From Tamarix chinensis (taxonomy: Eukaryota > Streptophyta > Magnoliopsida > Caryophyllales > Tamaricaceae), in assembly GCA_030549775.1 (NCBI GenBank), contig CM060173.1, positions 28,958,032 through 29,022,031 on the forward strand: 64,000 nucleotides of DNA, given 5' to 3'. The notes under the pieces are model-generated. The model was given only the letters and a program-made list of their open reading frames with translations, searched no databases and was not told the DNA's origin. Shown here piece by piece: positions 36,101 through 49,099 of this stretch. Both the position numbers and the translations under genes were made by a program. Numbering within the stretch: position 1 is the first letter of the stretch; the number at the start of each line of letters is the position of its first letter.

Positions 36101-36480
36101 TTATGTGCATTTGTATCATATTAATGATGTTAACCTCATATATGAACCCTATAGTAACTTTTCACCTATGGTTTACTTATAGTCAAATGCTAACCCTTGG
36201 TTAATTGTTAACTTGGTCAGATATTGACCTTTGTTAACGGTTGATTTGGTATAAATAATTGACCATTATCTTGAATAATTGAACTTAAATTAAAAATGGG
36301 TCTTTCATGGAATAGAATTAGAAACTCTAATTATAAACCAATAATTATGTGTAATTATTTTTTATAAATATTGTACGTTGTTTGTACTAATTTTTTTAAT
36401 ATGTTTATTATTATGACATATTAGATATAAATTTAATTAGATTAAAATTTGAAAGATTTTAGGTTACGAAATTTAGCCTT
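33180..36480 (+). mobile_element. Degenerate LTR-type sequence, copy D
   Basis: The order of sequence types mimics the better-preserved LTRs: AT-rich, then a C/T-rich block (34440-35060), then a conserved-looking GGCTTAGAGAAGTAATTGCT stretch, then AT-rich sequence with TTAACC/TTGACC runs. No terminal GGGGTGTTACA could be assigned, so membership of the same family is inference. No coding sequence. Confidence 0.35.
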
Positions 36481-37823
36481 AGTTTGTAACTGGTATCGGT
36501 TTAGTCAAATAAACCTAGTCCAATAACCTTAAATTATATCAAATAATTTTACCCAAATATTTTACCTTGGTTTATTACCTAAATAATTTACCCTTACCCT
36601 AATCTAGATTTGCTTACCTCAACCTACTCTCTCTACCCTTACCCAACTATCCTTCTTGCAAACCTGAAACCACATACCTCCCTTTGCCATGCTTGTTTTC
36701 CTCCCCCTGTTTTGCTCCACCCTCTCCTACACTCTATATCTTTTTAAATCTCCCTTCCATCTCATTTTTGTGTCATAAATTAACCCCAATCAACACACAC
36801 ATTTCCTCGCTTTCCCTTAGCTCCCTCAAGCAAGAAAAAACTCCATCGTCACCATTGTTTTCCACCATTTTTATACCACCAACTACTTCCTCCACACACC
36901 ACCTCTTTGCTACACATTACACCATCGAAGCCCCTACTCTAGCTGAAGCAAGAGATTCTGTAGCCCCCTCCAACCTGAAGCAAAATCCCCCAAATCCACC
37001 CCATGTTGTACATAAAATTTCTATAACACCACCCCCTCTTCAGCTAATTTTGCTGATCCTTTCCCATTTGCTTCAAAAAAAAGTTGTTGAAGCCACCCAC
37101 CTTGCTAAACCTTGCCTCCTCATATCCCCTTCCTTAGATCTAGAAATTTTGGCTGTTCCTACCCCCTTGTTTTAGCCTATCCACCGTTGCTCCCTCCCTC
37201 TTCTCGACAACTTCCACTGATTCCCCCTCCTTTGTTGCATGAGTTTTTTTGGCTTCCTTGTTGCTTTTCTTCGCCCGATTAGTAATCCTTTAGTTATTTT
37301 AATTATTTTAGGTTATTGTTATAATATATTAAATGCTAATACATGTGTTATTGGGTGTTAACTCCTTAGGTAACCTTTGAGGATCTCGAAGAAGGCGATT
37401 GTTCGTATTGTTGTGTAAGCTTGGATTTAGGTAAATTCAATCACTCATAGGATGGTAGAAATTATGTGCGAGCATGATAGGAACTTTTAGACCTAGAATC
37501 ATGATAGGGTTTATGTTTTTCAGGTATTTTAGCATGCATGATAAAATGATAATATACTGAAAAGATAATATGCATGATTATGGATAATTAAGTTATATGC
37601 ATGAATTATGTCAAATGTCTTACGCCCGCATGTTTCAAATTTTGTTACGGTCTCTATTATTATCATGTTATGATTCAAATCCCATGGTATATGCATCAAG
37701 AATGTTCATGCATGGAAGTAGGGTTATGATAATGCACATGGACACATATGCACGTGATTAGGGTTAGTTATGATAAATTCTATTTCGCATGGCCTAGAGT
37801 TAGAGATATGCTCCTACATGTGC
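36481..37823 (+). mobile_element. LTR copy B, 5' portion, interrupted by solo LTR A
   Basis: Contains a C/T-rich tract (36600-37260) and then ACTCCTTAGGTAACC and GGATTTAGGTAAATTCAATC wording like other family LTRs after their pyrimidine tract. The sequence is broken at 37823 by solo LTR A and continues at 40685, ending at 42302 with AATAGGGGTGTTATA. The 163-codon open frame at 36684-37175 is read as chance within the C/T-rich tract. The left boundary is not defined. Confidence 0.5.
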
Positions 37824-40684
37824 TGAAATATCCCAAAACCTTAATTTCAAAAATTATGGTAAATTAAGGATTTATTAGGAAAATTAATTAAATAAATTAT
37901 TTTATTAAAATAAGAGGGAGTAATTAAGTTAAAATCAAGAGGAAATTTATAAATAATTTAATTGAAAAAAATTAGGGTCTTTTGCTAATTAAAAATGAAT
38001 TTAGGAAAAATCTCTCAAAAATCCTAAATTAGCCTAAAAAGAAAATTTAATTATTATTTTATTAAAATATTATTATTTTTAAATATCTCAAAATACCAAA
38101 TTATTCTAAATACCCCAACCCATCTATTTTTCTTTTTTTTTTCCTTTTTCCTTTATCCTCTTCTTTTTCCTTTTTATTTCTTTCCTTCCTCTCCTTTTCC
38201 CTTTTCTTTTTCTTTTCCCCCAACCTGGTCCAGCCCAGCCCTCGCGGCCCAGAACCCCCTCCCCTTATTTCCTCCCGCACGGCCTAGGCCCACACCCCCT
38301 CTCATTTTCTTCTCCTTCATGACACGGTCCGACTCCCCCTCCTTTTCTTTCTTTCTTTTCCCCTGGACCGCCTGGTCTACCACACCCCCTTCTTTCTTTC
38401 CTTCTCCACCCGACCCTCTCTCTCCTCAATGCCTAACCCTTCCACTTCCTAGCGTAGGTAAGTGGCCTCTACGGCACCGCATACTGGCCTACCACCCCTA
38501 TCCCCTTCCCTAACACCCCCTCTCTCCTCCACCCAATCACAACCTCTCTCTCTCCTCAAGCATGGATCTCTCTCCCTTCCTTTTCCTCTTCCCTACTAGC
38601 CTGCCCCTGTAGAAATCACAGGCCTACTCCGGCCATAGGCCGTAGGCCGCCAACCTGCACGTGTGTTGCCGACCTTCCCTCTTCCCCCTGTGTTGTTCCC
38701 CCTCATCCTTGGATATAAATACCCCTTAACCAACCCCATTCAACTCTTTTTTCTCTTAACCTAGAAATCCCCACCTCTTGTCGTCGCCGCCTATTCAGCC
38801 ACCCATTTCCCAACCGTTATCCAATGTCGCCGCCCAAACCACCACCCAGACTACTCCCTGCACCACCCTCCACCAATCTACGTCCCTTACTACCCTCAAT
38901 ACTCCTTGCACAAGCCACCTTGGCTGTGCAAAGTTGGTCATTCGACCAACCTTAACCCAGCCACCGTCGCCCTTACACCGCCATCCACCGCCACTCCCGT
39001 CGCAACCACCACCCCTTATACCCTCCAAAATCACTAGCAGACCTTCCCCTAACTTCCTTTTCTCTTACATCCCTTTTCTACTCCCTTCCTCCCTCTCCAT
39101 CACCCTCATCCACCACACCACCGCCGCCTACGCCGTCGCCTTTGGCTATACCACCACCACCAGTCCAACCCTCTCCACCTAGGCACCCTCCACCACCTCA
39201 AACCCCCTCTCATTCCCCCTCTCCTACCCCAAACACATTTATTTGGGTACCACCTAGGGTTTCGTGGTCACACGTGTATTTGGGGGAGTAGAGTGAGATG
39301 ATGGGGGTTAAATCTAAGGGAGGTGATGTGTGGGGTGTTAAACGACCTTGGTTGTGTGAGGCAGAGAAGGATGGGCCACATAGGCCCAAATTAGGGTTTT
39401 TGGAGAAAACCCTAAGGTAAGGTGGTGGTTGGACTTGGAGGTGTAAGGTAGTGGGCCTTGACCCACATACTTAGGAGTTAGGCCTCCCATGTGAGTAAGT
39501 GAAGGAAGGAAAGGATGTTGGGTTGTGTTAGGAGGGGCAGAGTCTCAAGATATGGGACGAGTCCTCTTGGGAGGATAAGTGTAGATAGAGTGTGACATGC
39601 ATGTCTAGGGTGAAACTTGTTAAACAGGACACAGTAAGACACTAATCATTTAAAGATGAAGACTGTTGAGTTGGACCCATATTGGTCCACCGACAAATAG
39701 TAGTGGTCAGGAGCGGTATGCCCTGTATGTTTTTGGTCCATCGGCTATAGTAGTGGGGGATTATATACTCAATAAAATGAACATAATTGTGATAAGACAT
39801 AGGAAAGACATTAAGTATTTACAGTGAAACGCCATGAGAGTCGAGGCCAGACCGATCCACCGGCGAATAATAGTGGCCAGGAGTACTTTGCTGTAGAGAT
39901 CGATCCACCAGAAATAATAGTGGTCAATAGCATTATACCCTATATGTTTTTGGTCCAACGGCTATAATAGTGGGGCTCCTACACTCGCATGGAATGATAA
40001 TAAGTATGGTGTGAAATGAGTATTGATCAAAGATCTAAAGAATCAGTTTATCTGGACTATAGCTTGGCCTTTATGTATCTGTAATAATTGTATGTTGTTA
40101 TGTGATCATGCTTATATTATATGCCTTTGTGTGTTGGCCTTAGTTGCATGGTTACCTTGCTCAGTACGTAGCGTACTAACCACCCTTTTCATAGGTGCTA
40201 CTCATTCCTATGAGCATAAGGACCTTCTGAGTTTGTGCAGGTTAGTGATGCTATTTTTGATGCCTTTGATGCTTACGAGGCATCAGGTGGGGCTGATAGT
40301 TGAGTATGGACTTGGCCTGTGGATCGAGAGTGACGTGGCCAGATTTACCTTTTTTTATGTCCCTTTATTTCATACTAGTTTACTTAGACTTGATTTTTAT
40401 TGTACTATAAACTTTAATCCTTTTGATAAATATTTTTATGTATTCTGGATTGTAAACTATTTTCCGCATACTCTGATTTATGTCTTACGAATGTTTCAAT
40501 GCTTTAATGAAGCCTTGTTGAGTTTGAATTATGATGGTTGTAATTTCTCTTTTAGCCTTGTGGTTAGTACGGGAACGACTGGGGGTCGGGTGTGTATGGA
40601 CTATGGCAATAATATGATTTACTTGCTTCTACTAAATCTTAAATAAAACGAAATTTTTCAATAGTAAATTTTGGGGGTGTTACA
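37824..40684 (+). mobile_element. Solo LTR (copy A) of the giant-LTR family, with target duplication
   Basis: Begins TGAAATATCCCAAAACCTTA (compare TGTAATCCCCCAAAATTTTA in copy F) and ends AATTTTGGGGGTGTTACA. Flanks TGTGC (37819-37823) and TGTAC (40685-40689) form a 5-bp target duplication with one change. Inside are a C/T-rich tract (38130-39230), a run of CCACCGGC-AATAATAGTGG units (39680-39975), and a 3' portion shared with copies B, C and E. No primer-binding site follows and no polypurine tract precedes it, so this is a solo LTR rather than half of an intact element. Open frames within it, up to 207 codons at 40023-40646, are not supported as genes. Confidence 0.8.
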
Positions 40685-42302
40685 TGTACTAAGATGATAA
40701 TATGCCTATTTAAATGATGTCTCATACTTTAAATGTGCACGTGTATGCTGAATGAAAGATGTGGTACGTAGTACACATGGTTAGGGTTTTGGTGGATGGA
40801 ACCTCCTAAATACATGAAAAGTGGAAAACACAGTTAATCGCTAAACTGCAAAGATTACCTACATGCTAAACTAATGTGAAATATTACCTTGTTTCCCTCT
40901 CATCACAAATCTCTCATGATGATAACGTTTGATAAGAAAAATGAGGAAACTAGGGTTTTGAAGGCCATTTAAGTAATTTTGACCTAATGTATTATTTACA
41001 AATAAATGAATAATAGGACAAACTTAGCCTTTTGATAGGTTAACCTTAGCTTTGACTTAACTTTTATAGACCTATGACCTTAGGGTTTACTTAAATAATT
41101 GAAAATAAAAGGAGAAAACTAATAAGTATGGGAAATGGGAATTGATGTGAATTATGTGATGCATGTGATCACCTCGTAACATATTAATATTTAAAGTAAA
41201 AGAACTTGAATTGGGAATTATTTCTCTAGGGGTCACTACCTTAGAGGTGAGGTATGATCCCTCATTTTTGGTTCACTAGTTTCCTTTGTGCCCTAGTTTT
41301 TAAGGCCCTACTCTACTCTATATGTGACCTACAAGCCTTCTAGGGGGTATCAATACTTAAGGACTAGGTGATCGAGGTTGAGAGGATATTGTGTTGCTTT
41401 TGGGCATATGCATGACCAGGTGTACTGTTGTGTCCCTAGGTTGATTTATATCCCTCTCAAGTAAGAAAGTAAAATGGAAATGTATATTGTGAAATGAAAG
41501 AAATGGATTGCCTTAGTACCCTACCTTAGTTTATGTTGGATTTGTTGGCTTGGTAGTCACGCTAATGCCCTACCCTGGTGTTATTTTGGATTGTTGTTTT
41601 GGTAGTTGCCTCAAGTCCATGTCCATATGATTGGAATGTATTTAACTAATTGAATATGGCTTTACACTTTGTAATGATGAGAAATGGATTGGTATGTTTT
41701 ACTATTGAGTTGAGACTTGGACCATGATATATGATTCTCCTTGAGTATTGACTATACAACTTATGCCTTGTGCTTATGTATTCTTTTGTATTTTTGTGTG
41801 GCTATATGGTATATAGGTATGCTACCTCCTACGAGGTGTTGTGATTTACTCAGTACGAGGAAGTCGTACTGATACTACTTTTGAATATGGCTATACGAGG
41901 GCCATGGAATGGCATGAAGGTTATAAGAATGTGCAGGACAAGTGGAGTCCTTGGGAAGAGGTTCCATTTTTTGGATGGGTATTTGGGTATAAGAGTTAGG
42001 TTAAACAAAAGTAGTACCTTTGGGTACTAGTTTTTGTTATGACTGGTTTTTCTTTGGACTCTTAAGTCCTAGATTATACTTTTGTTATACTATTGTACTA
42101 CAATATCTATTTATAACTCTATTATGTGTTATTTCTATTTTTTCTTAATTACATTAGTTGAGTTTTGTTTTAGCCTTATCACTTGGTGTAAGAAAGGTGA
42201 GGATTCAGATTTATGCTAAGTATGGCAGTTCACCTAGTAATTTATTAATTAACATTTTCATAAATCAAAAATATTTCAGTTGGTAAAATAGGGGTGTTAT
42301 AT
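40685..42302 (+). mobile_element. LTR copy B, 3' portion
   Basis: Continuation of the sequence interrupted at 37823. Its last 130 bp (TAGCCTTATCACTTGGTGTA ... TTTCAGTTGGTAAAATAGGGGTGTTATA) align with the 3' ends of copies A, C and E. It contains a TACTCAGTACGAGGAAGTCG region equivalent to the CAGTACGTAGCGTACTAACC region of copy A. Confidence 0.65.
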
Positions 42303-43258
42303 AGAACTTGGGTTTTAATTCCTCTCTTATTAAATTAGGCATTAATGACATGTTGTTGGGAATTTTGTTCTTTAAATGGTTGGTCATTGATTCCTCTATG
42401 GGTCAACTATGTAAATACTATTAGAACTTAATCAATAAATAGGGTTGTGTTGGTAGACCGATCCACCGGCATACAATAGTGGTTAGGTGCGTTTTACCGT
42501 GAAAATGACTAATCCACCGGCTATAACAGTGGGGTTCCTGTACTCGCATGGATTAATAAAAAATTATGGTGTGAAATGAGTACTATTCAGAGAAGAAATA
42601 ATCAGTTTATCCAGACCGTTGTTGGCCTTTATTTACCTGAGAGATTATATGCTATCATGTTGTTGTGATTGTGTTATGTGCTCTTATGTGTTGGCCTTAG
42701 TGCACTGTTACCTTCCTCGGTACGTAGCGTACTGACCACCCATTTCATGGGTGCTACTCATTCACACAAGTAGAAGGCCTTTCTGACTTGGTGCAGGTCA
42801 GTGATTCTATCTTTGATGCCTACAATACTTAAGAGGCATCGGGTGGGGCTGAGAGTTGAGCCTGGACCTAGCTTGGGGGTCGAGAGTGACATGTTCGGAG
42901 TCTATCATCCATTTTTTCTTTCCTGTATCGTTATATTTTATTTTATTCTATTGTATGATGTTTTCTATCATTTGGTACTTGAAACTGTACTTTTGGGTTG
43001 TACCTTTTGATTACCTCACTCTGATTTCCTATATGGTCAACAACTTATTTCTTTTTTGAATGCTTGTTTTAATTATCGACTCATGTTTGATGTCTATCCC
43101 AATCAGCCTTAGCACTTGGTATTGGAACGATAGAAGTGAACCAGTCTGGTACTAAGTGTGGTGGTAATATCCCCATAATTTACATATTGTTATTTCGCTT
43201 CCGCTAAACCTTTTCATTAAACCAAAATTTTTAGTTGTAAATTTTGGGATACTATAGT
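42303..43258 (+). mobile_element. LTR copy C, 3' fragment
   Basis: Starts abruptly after copy B and shares with copy A: GACCGATCCACCGGC, ACGTAGCGTACTGACCACCC, GGTGCTACTCATTC, GGCATCGGGTGGGGCTGAGA and the closing TTAGCACTTGGTATTGGAAC ... AAATTTTGGGATACTATA. The terminal GGGGTGTTACA has mutated. The 5' two thirds of the LTR are missing. Confidence 0.7.
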
Positions 43259-45865
43259 AACATCCCCAGAATTCACGGGTTTTCAATTTTAAATTCTTCC
43301 ACTTTTAAATAAAAAATAAAAATAGTGAATTTTGAGGTGTTACACTTACCCTTAAAATGAAATTTTTATTCACTAAATTTTTAGGGTGTTATATTGGAAG
43401 TTTATTAGCCTTCATTATAATTCATTACATAGATCCTAGACATAGGAAGAAACATTTTTATCCATTTAATCATCTACTCATGTTATGGTTAAGGAAATGT
43501 CCAATTGTTATGTTAATGTCAAATTGGTCAAATAGGATATATTTTCCCTTTACTATCTTTAATCCATCAATTAACTTAGTTGATCCAGGTAACATTATAG
43601 ATACTAACATCTTATATCACCTTACATGCATAAGGAAACTTAATTATCGCATGCGGAATGAAATTAGCAAGAAATGTAAAACTAGTCAAGACTAGTTGAT
43701 CAGTCATACCAATTGGTCGATCAGTTCCATGTACCATTCAATCGGTCTAGGCACTTCCAAACGTTCATTGTGGTGGCGAACCAGTTGACTAGTCAAACCT
43801 ATCAATCAACTATTCTAGAGAAACTAGTCGATAGATTTGGGTCAACCGGTAGCTGAGATTAAGTAGAGGCTAAGACTACTAGGGTCATAGACCAACCATT
43901 CGATAGATTGACTCAACTGATCGATTATTCTAAGAACCATTCAATTAAATTGATCGGTTTTGGTCAACTAGTTGATGAGTTTAAGCTGAGGCTAAGACTA
44001 TTTGGGTCACAGACCAACTAAACAATCAGGTGACTCAACTAATCAAATTTCCCAAGAACTTGTTGATTGGTTTAGTCAAACCATTTGATGGGTTTAAATC
44101 GAGTCCAATACCATGGAATTTATAGGTTAACTAGTTGATGGGTCTACTAGACCAATCGATTGGTCACTGTGACCAATTGATTGGTCATAGAGACTAGTTG
44201 ATCGTTCAGAGCAAAATCAACCCCTACAAAACACACTTATACATAATTGAATTCCACAATCTTTACTCAATCAATCCAAACATCAATCACATGTCATTCA
44301 GGGTTCTTAACATGTAATATTCATGGGTTAGCATACAAAATACTAAAATCATATTGAAAATCTCACTAAAATCATTCTTACACTTTATGAACTTATAAGA
44401 GCTAGGAAATCATGTATCATATTCTCTTTTTGCTAGGCCATTATGCACATAACTTATACATAATATTATGCATGCCAATGTTGGTGAGATACTTAGAATA
44501 TTAAAGTTAGCTATTAAATCCAAATCATACCCACAAGGCTTATGAACACAAAATCTCAATTATACTTCTTACCACTTCTTCCATTTATTTAATAATAACA
44601 AATTTAAGCATAATTTTATCTTTAATACTCATGCTTCCACATAAATACAAAACATACACTACTCTTACCAATTCCATTTTCCACAAAAATAGGGAAGATA
44701 ATGGTTTACCTTGAAAGATCTTAGCAACTCCACTAAAAAGAGAAATTTTTTCAAAGTATAAACCTATTTTTAATGCTTGAACACATTTCAGGAAAACAAG
44801 GATTAAAACTTATTAAAATTTTAAAATCATATAAAATTAGAGAATGAGGAGATAATCATAAAGAAACCACCTCCTCTAGAAGATAAAAGCTAATCCCTCA
44901 CTCTTTTCCCAAATCTAACCCTATCTTGTTTAATAAATAAAAAAGAAGAAGGAATGAGTTAGAATAAGGATTATAAGAGAAAATAAAGATCATAATTGAA
45001 TGTAAAAGGAAGAAAATGTGGACAGAGTAAGTATGAAGAATAACAGGGAAGTTAGGAAGTTAGGGAAGGAGTGGGAAAATTAAAGGCTTTAATTAGCATT
45101 ACTGAGGATTTCTAGTAGAAAAGAAGGATAATGTGGCTTATAAATCAAGACCCAACCCTAGCCCAAATCCAATATTTAAAATATACACTTTAGAGGTTAA
45201 AGGATGCACCTTTCTGAATTTGAGCTCAAATTGTGAAAAATGAAATGTTATATAGGGCGACGTGCTTCAAAATTTTGAACATAAGAAAGGAATAATGATA
45301 ACAAGGAGAGGGAATAAAAGTTAAAAGTGTTTAGAGATTGCAAGGATGAATCAAGAGCTGAGGAATCTTGTAGAAGAGAGAGAAAAGGAAGAAAAATGAG
45401 ATAAAGAGCTAAAGTCATGAAAGTGACTTATAAGAAATTACCCCTCCATGAATCCATTGAAAATCAATAAAATAGGATAGGCATGCTCAAAATCTTTGTA
45501 AAGAACATCATGATGTTATAAAATTTTTAAGGAAAGATTTTCAGTGAAAATCAAGCCCAATGAACAACCAGTTCAGTAAAACTAGTTGATTGATACTCCA
45601 AACTAGTCGATTGATACCCCAATCAAGTCGATTGGTTAGTCGGGTTTTAAAACTCAAATTTAAGGAATAAAATAGTTAATCGGTACCTCTAAACTAGTCA
45701 ATTGGTTTTATGTTAAAAGCAATTTTCTTTTAAAAATCCAAATCAAGCTCAACCAAAACCATACCAACCTTAAACACAACTCCAAAATAAGATCAAACAC
45801 ACTTAGTTCATAATCAAATTCATATATTAATACACATTAAAGACCCTAAAAATTGGAGTATTACA
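43259..45865 (-). mobile_element. Minus-strand LTR-like sequence, copy G
   Basis: On the minus strand a TGTAATACTCCAATTTTTAG start lies at 45865. At the far end, GTGAATTCTGGGGATGTTAC closes at about 43258, the family's 3' signature in reverse. Within the left 130 bp two plus-oriented endings also occur (GTGAATTTTGAGGTGTTACA at 43327-43346 and TTTTTAGGGTGTTATA at 43377-43393), so several insertion edges are superimposed. No target duplication was found and no coding sequence is present. The assignment as a single LTR is tentative. Confidence 0.45.
43680..44220. repeat. Degenerate GGTCGATCAGTT / CTAGTTGATCG interspersed repeat
   Basis: Short words of the form CTAGTTGATCAGTC, CCAATTGGTCGATCAG and GACCAATTGATTGGTC recur every 20-40 bp in both orientations, giving many small palindromes. 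Similar wording occurs at 45570-45710. The pattern lies inside LTR-like copy G. Confidence 0.6.
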
Positions 45866-46944
45866 ATAAATTTCTGAAGGGTTTAGCATATAGTCCCAAT
45901 TCTATAGATGTGGATATGCCCTCACTTTACTTACTAATAAGGAAATTTGTCAGTTGGCTGAGTAACCTTGTTAATATCAATGAAGAGGCAGTCTAAACAT
46001 TTTCAATTCTAGATTACATTCTTTTTCAGTGGCAGTGTATCTACGTTCCAATAATTATATTTTTTCTACTTTTTCTTACTTAGAGTGGTAATATTATCAC
46101 TAGAATCCCTAGAAATAGAAAAAGAAAGGAGGTGGAGTTTAAAAAAGCCCAAAAAGCTTTGGTGAAAAGGCAAATCAAACACTGAGACCTAAAACCTTAA
46201 TTTGAGATGTAGATGGATGTGGAACTATCTTTGAGTGGAGGATTCATTAGGGTTTCACTTCCATACGATTTGCCCATAACGACCTAAAACCACATATGGA
46301 TGTGGTTCTCTAGATGGGGGTAGATGATCTCCTACACTTGTTACATGGCGATATATTACAATGTCAACATATAATAGCATATACAAGGTAATTTCAATCC
46401 TTTCACAAAAAAATTAATTCAATAGATAATGGGAAGTACTATTTTAATACTAAATATGTAATTCCTTCTTTCATGGTCATAAGTTCTTGAAAGCAAATTT
46501 CTTACTTGATGCCCTAGATGGGTCCGATGTTTATAGCTTTTTATGTTCCAACATGATAATCAATGAAAATGATAATTTGGGTTGTGTTCCATATGTGGTT
46601 GATATGATGACATTACCTCATTTTTTTTAATCCATTTTCCTTTTACATGTGTTGGGTATTAGTGGTATTGCACCCATCTTCAAGGACTGCATATTAGTTT
46701 GATTTAATTAGTAGAGATATTTATTCAGATGCAATATTACTTATTGAGAGATAAATATTTATTTAGACAAGAAATATTAGAATCACACACACACACACAC
46801 ACACATATAATTTAGATATGGTTATTATATCAATTAGTACATTCAATACATATTTTGGGCCACAAAAAAAGGGGAAGGGCACCACTAACCTGTATGCCTT
46901 GGCACAAAATCATAATTGTAGTGGTTATGTTGATTAAGGATCAT
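45866..46944. other. Spacer between LTR copies G and E
   Basis: No gene recognised. It contains (CA)n at 46784-46805 and AT-rich DNA, and shows no LTR landmarks. Confidence 0.4.
46784..46805. repeat. CA dinucleotide microsatellite, 11 units
   Basis: Uninterrupted (CA)11, directly followed by TATATAA. Confidence 0.97.
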
Positions 46945-48438
46945 TGTCATTTAATTTTATTTAATAAATAAATTTTATTTGGGATAAATTAGCTTTTAAA
47001 TCTATTTATTGTAATTATTTTATGGATTTTTGAGTAAATAAAATTGGGTATAAATATTTAATAAATTAAAATAAATATTTTATTATTTTATCATGCCTTT
47101 TTTATGAAATAATTTCCCAAACCATTATTTTACTAAATTATTATATTAAACCCTTATATTTTAATTATATTAAATTAAATTATTAAATAAATTTATTACC
47201 CAAAATTATTCTATTTTACTATTTTATCAATTAAATTATTTTATTCAATTTTCCCTTTTCTTTTCTTTTATTTTTCCCCTTTTTTCTTTCTCCTTTTTCT
47301 CTTTTCCTTCTTCCTCCTTTGCTTCCTTGGGCCGCCAGTGGCCTGCCTTCCTCTCCCTGGCGTGTTGGCCGCAGACTTAGTCTCCCCCTCCTTCTCCTGC
47401 ATGAGCTGGCCGGCTCCCTTCCTTTCTTCCTCGACCGGGCCAGCCTACTCTTTTTTTCTTCGGCCGCCCGTCGCTCGCGCACCAGCCCCTCGACTCTCCT
47501 TCTTCTTCTTTCTTTCTTCTTCCTCCATCCTCGGCGAGAACCCCGACCATCCACCTACAACTCCCTCTCCCCATTGCTTCCCCCTATCTCCTTCTCTCCC
47601 TCTCATCATTTTCTCTGCACCATCCCGCTCCCACCATCCCTGTCTCCTTCTCCCTCTCCCTGTCGTCGCCATCCCTTCTCCCTCTCCCTGCAACTCCCAT
47701 TTCCCTACCACCTACTGCCACCCTCGGGCTCCCTATCCCATCCTCTATCTTTCTCTTTGTTTTCTTTCCCCTTCCCTGCCTCATTCTATGATTTTTCAAG
47801 CCCTATATGCCTTGCCCGAGCCTCCTCTTTCTCCCTTTATTCTCCTCCCCTCTCTCCCCCTGTTTTTGTTTTGCCGCCCATCTCCGCTGTTTCCTCAGGC
47901 TCAACCACCACCTACACCACCCTCTGCCACCCTCTACCTCACCCCTGAACCATCACAACCCCCATTGAGCCACCCCGCAACCTCCTTCCTCCTCCCTTCT
48001 CCTTTTTCTCTTCTTCTTCTCCCTTCTCGGCAGCCGCCCTGCACCACCACATTTCGCTACCGTCCCGCCGCTTCTGCCACCACCTGAGCCACCGTATTAC
48101 TCCCTGCAACCCCCTCTACCACCCCCAATCCTATCTTGCTCGAAAACACCACCCAAAGGCCTTCATTTTCCCTTCCCATTTTCTTTCCTCACTAGCCTTC
48201 CATTTCCACCCCTCCTCTGCCGTCACCTTCGCACCCTCGCTGCTGCCGTCTCCGCCACCTTTAGCCACCATCAACCCATCCCCGACCACCACCTACACCC
48301 CCTCTACACTTCTGCACCATTCCCTTGCCCCAAATCCTTCCCCACCATGTCCTTTTCTTAGCCCCAAACCACCAACCTAAAAATGTCTATCCTTCCCTAT
48401 TTCCACCACCTTCAAGCCCCTCCTTTTTCTTTCCTTGC

Positions 48439-48456
48439 ATGCAGCTCATGCTGCAT
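48439..48456. other. Conserved hairpin in LTR copy E
   Basis: ATGCAGC-TCAT-GCTGCAT, the same 7-bp stem as at 2114-2131 in the inverted copy, at the same relative place just after the pyrimidine-rich tract. Confidence 0.6.
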
Positions 48457-49099
48457 GAGCAAAATGAGCTGCTTCCCTCTTTAATTCAGTTGAAAATAAT
48501 AATTTTTAAGGTATAATAATATTTTAGTTTAATTATTTGATCAATTAAGTGTTATATAGCCTTTTAATTTGATTTTTTTTATCATTTCTAATGTAATAAG
48601 TCTTGAATTATTTTTAGGTATTGGTTTTGATAATCAAAGCTTGAACCTTTAACCGGAATACCGATAAGGTTCGTTTTTTGGGAATCGAGGTAATCGTTAA
48701 ATCCCACTTAAACGCATGGATTAATGTATGTTAGCACATTAGGATTTTAATATATATTATTATGCTTGGTTTATGTTGTTTAATGTAATATATGTGGTTC
48801 TTGCGTTGATTGACGAAAAGGAAGCATGATAGATTATGGCTATGAATGGAAATATTATTTAGGATAAGAGTGTAGTTGTTAATGAAAATGTTAAGTATTA
48901 ACCATGTTATATTATGCGATTGTGATTCTTAATGCATGATTAATATTTTGGAAGTCTTACGGGATTTTAGTAAGGTACCTTGTACAAGAATATGGCCTAA
49001 TATATATATGGGTGCTAATAACGTTATATTAATTATAAGAGTTGTGGATGAGGAGTTAATATTAATAATTTATGTAGTAATAATAATAATAATTTAATA

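Noticed and set aside
36684..37175. 163-codon Ser/Pro/Thr-rich frame
   Set aside because: Pyrimidine-rich low-complexity sequence in LTR copy B, no domain.
38778..39182. 134-codon Pro/Thr-rich frame
   Set aside because: Within the pyrimidine-rich tract of solo LTR A; low complexity and not preserved in other copies.
40023..40646. 207-codon hydrophobic frame
   Set aside because: Entirely within solo LTR A in its 3' region shared with copies C and E, where the equivalent frame is broken.
47319..48087. 209- and 249-codon Ser/Pro/Leu-rich frames on the plus strand and Arg/Glu-rich frames on the minus strand
   Set aside because: Same pyrimidine-rich LTR tract in the inverted copy; strand asymmetry removes stops in many frames at once.
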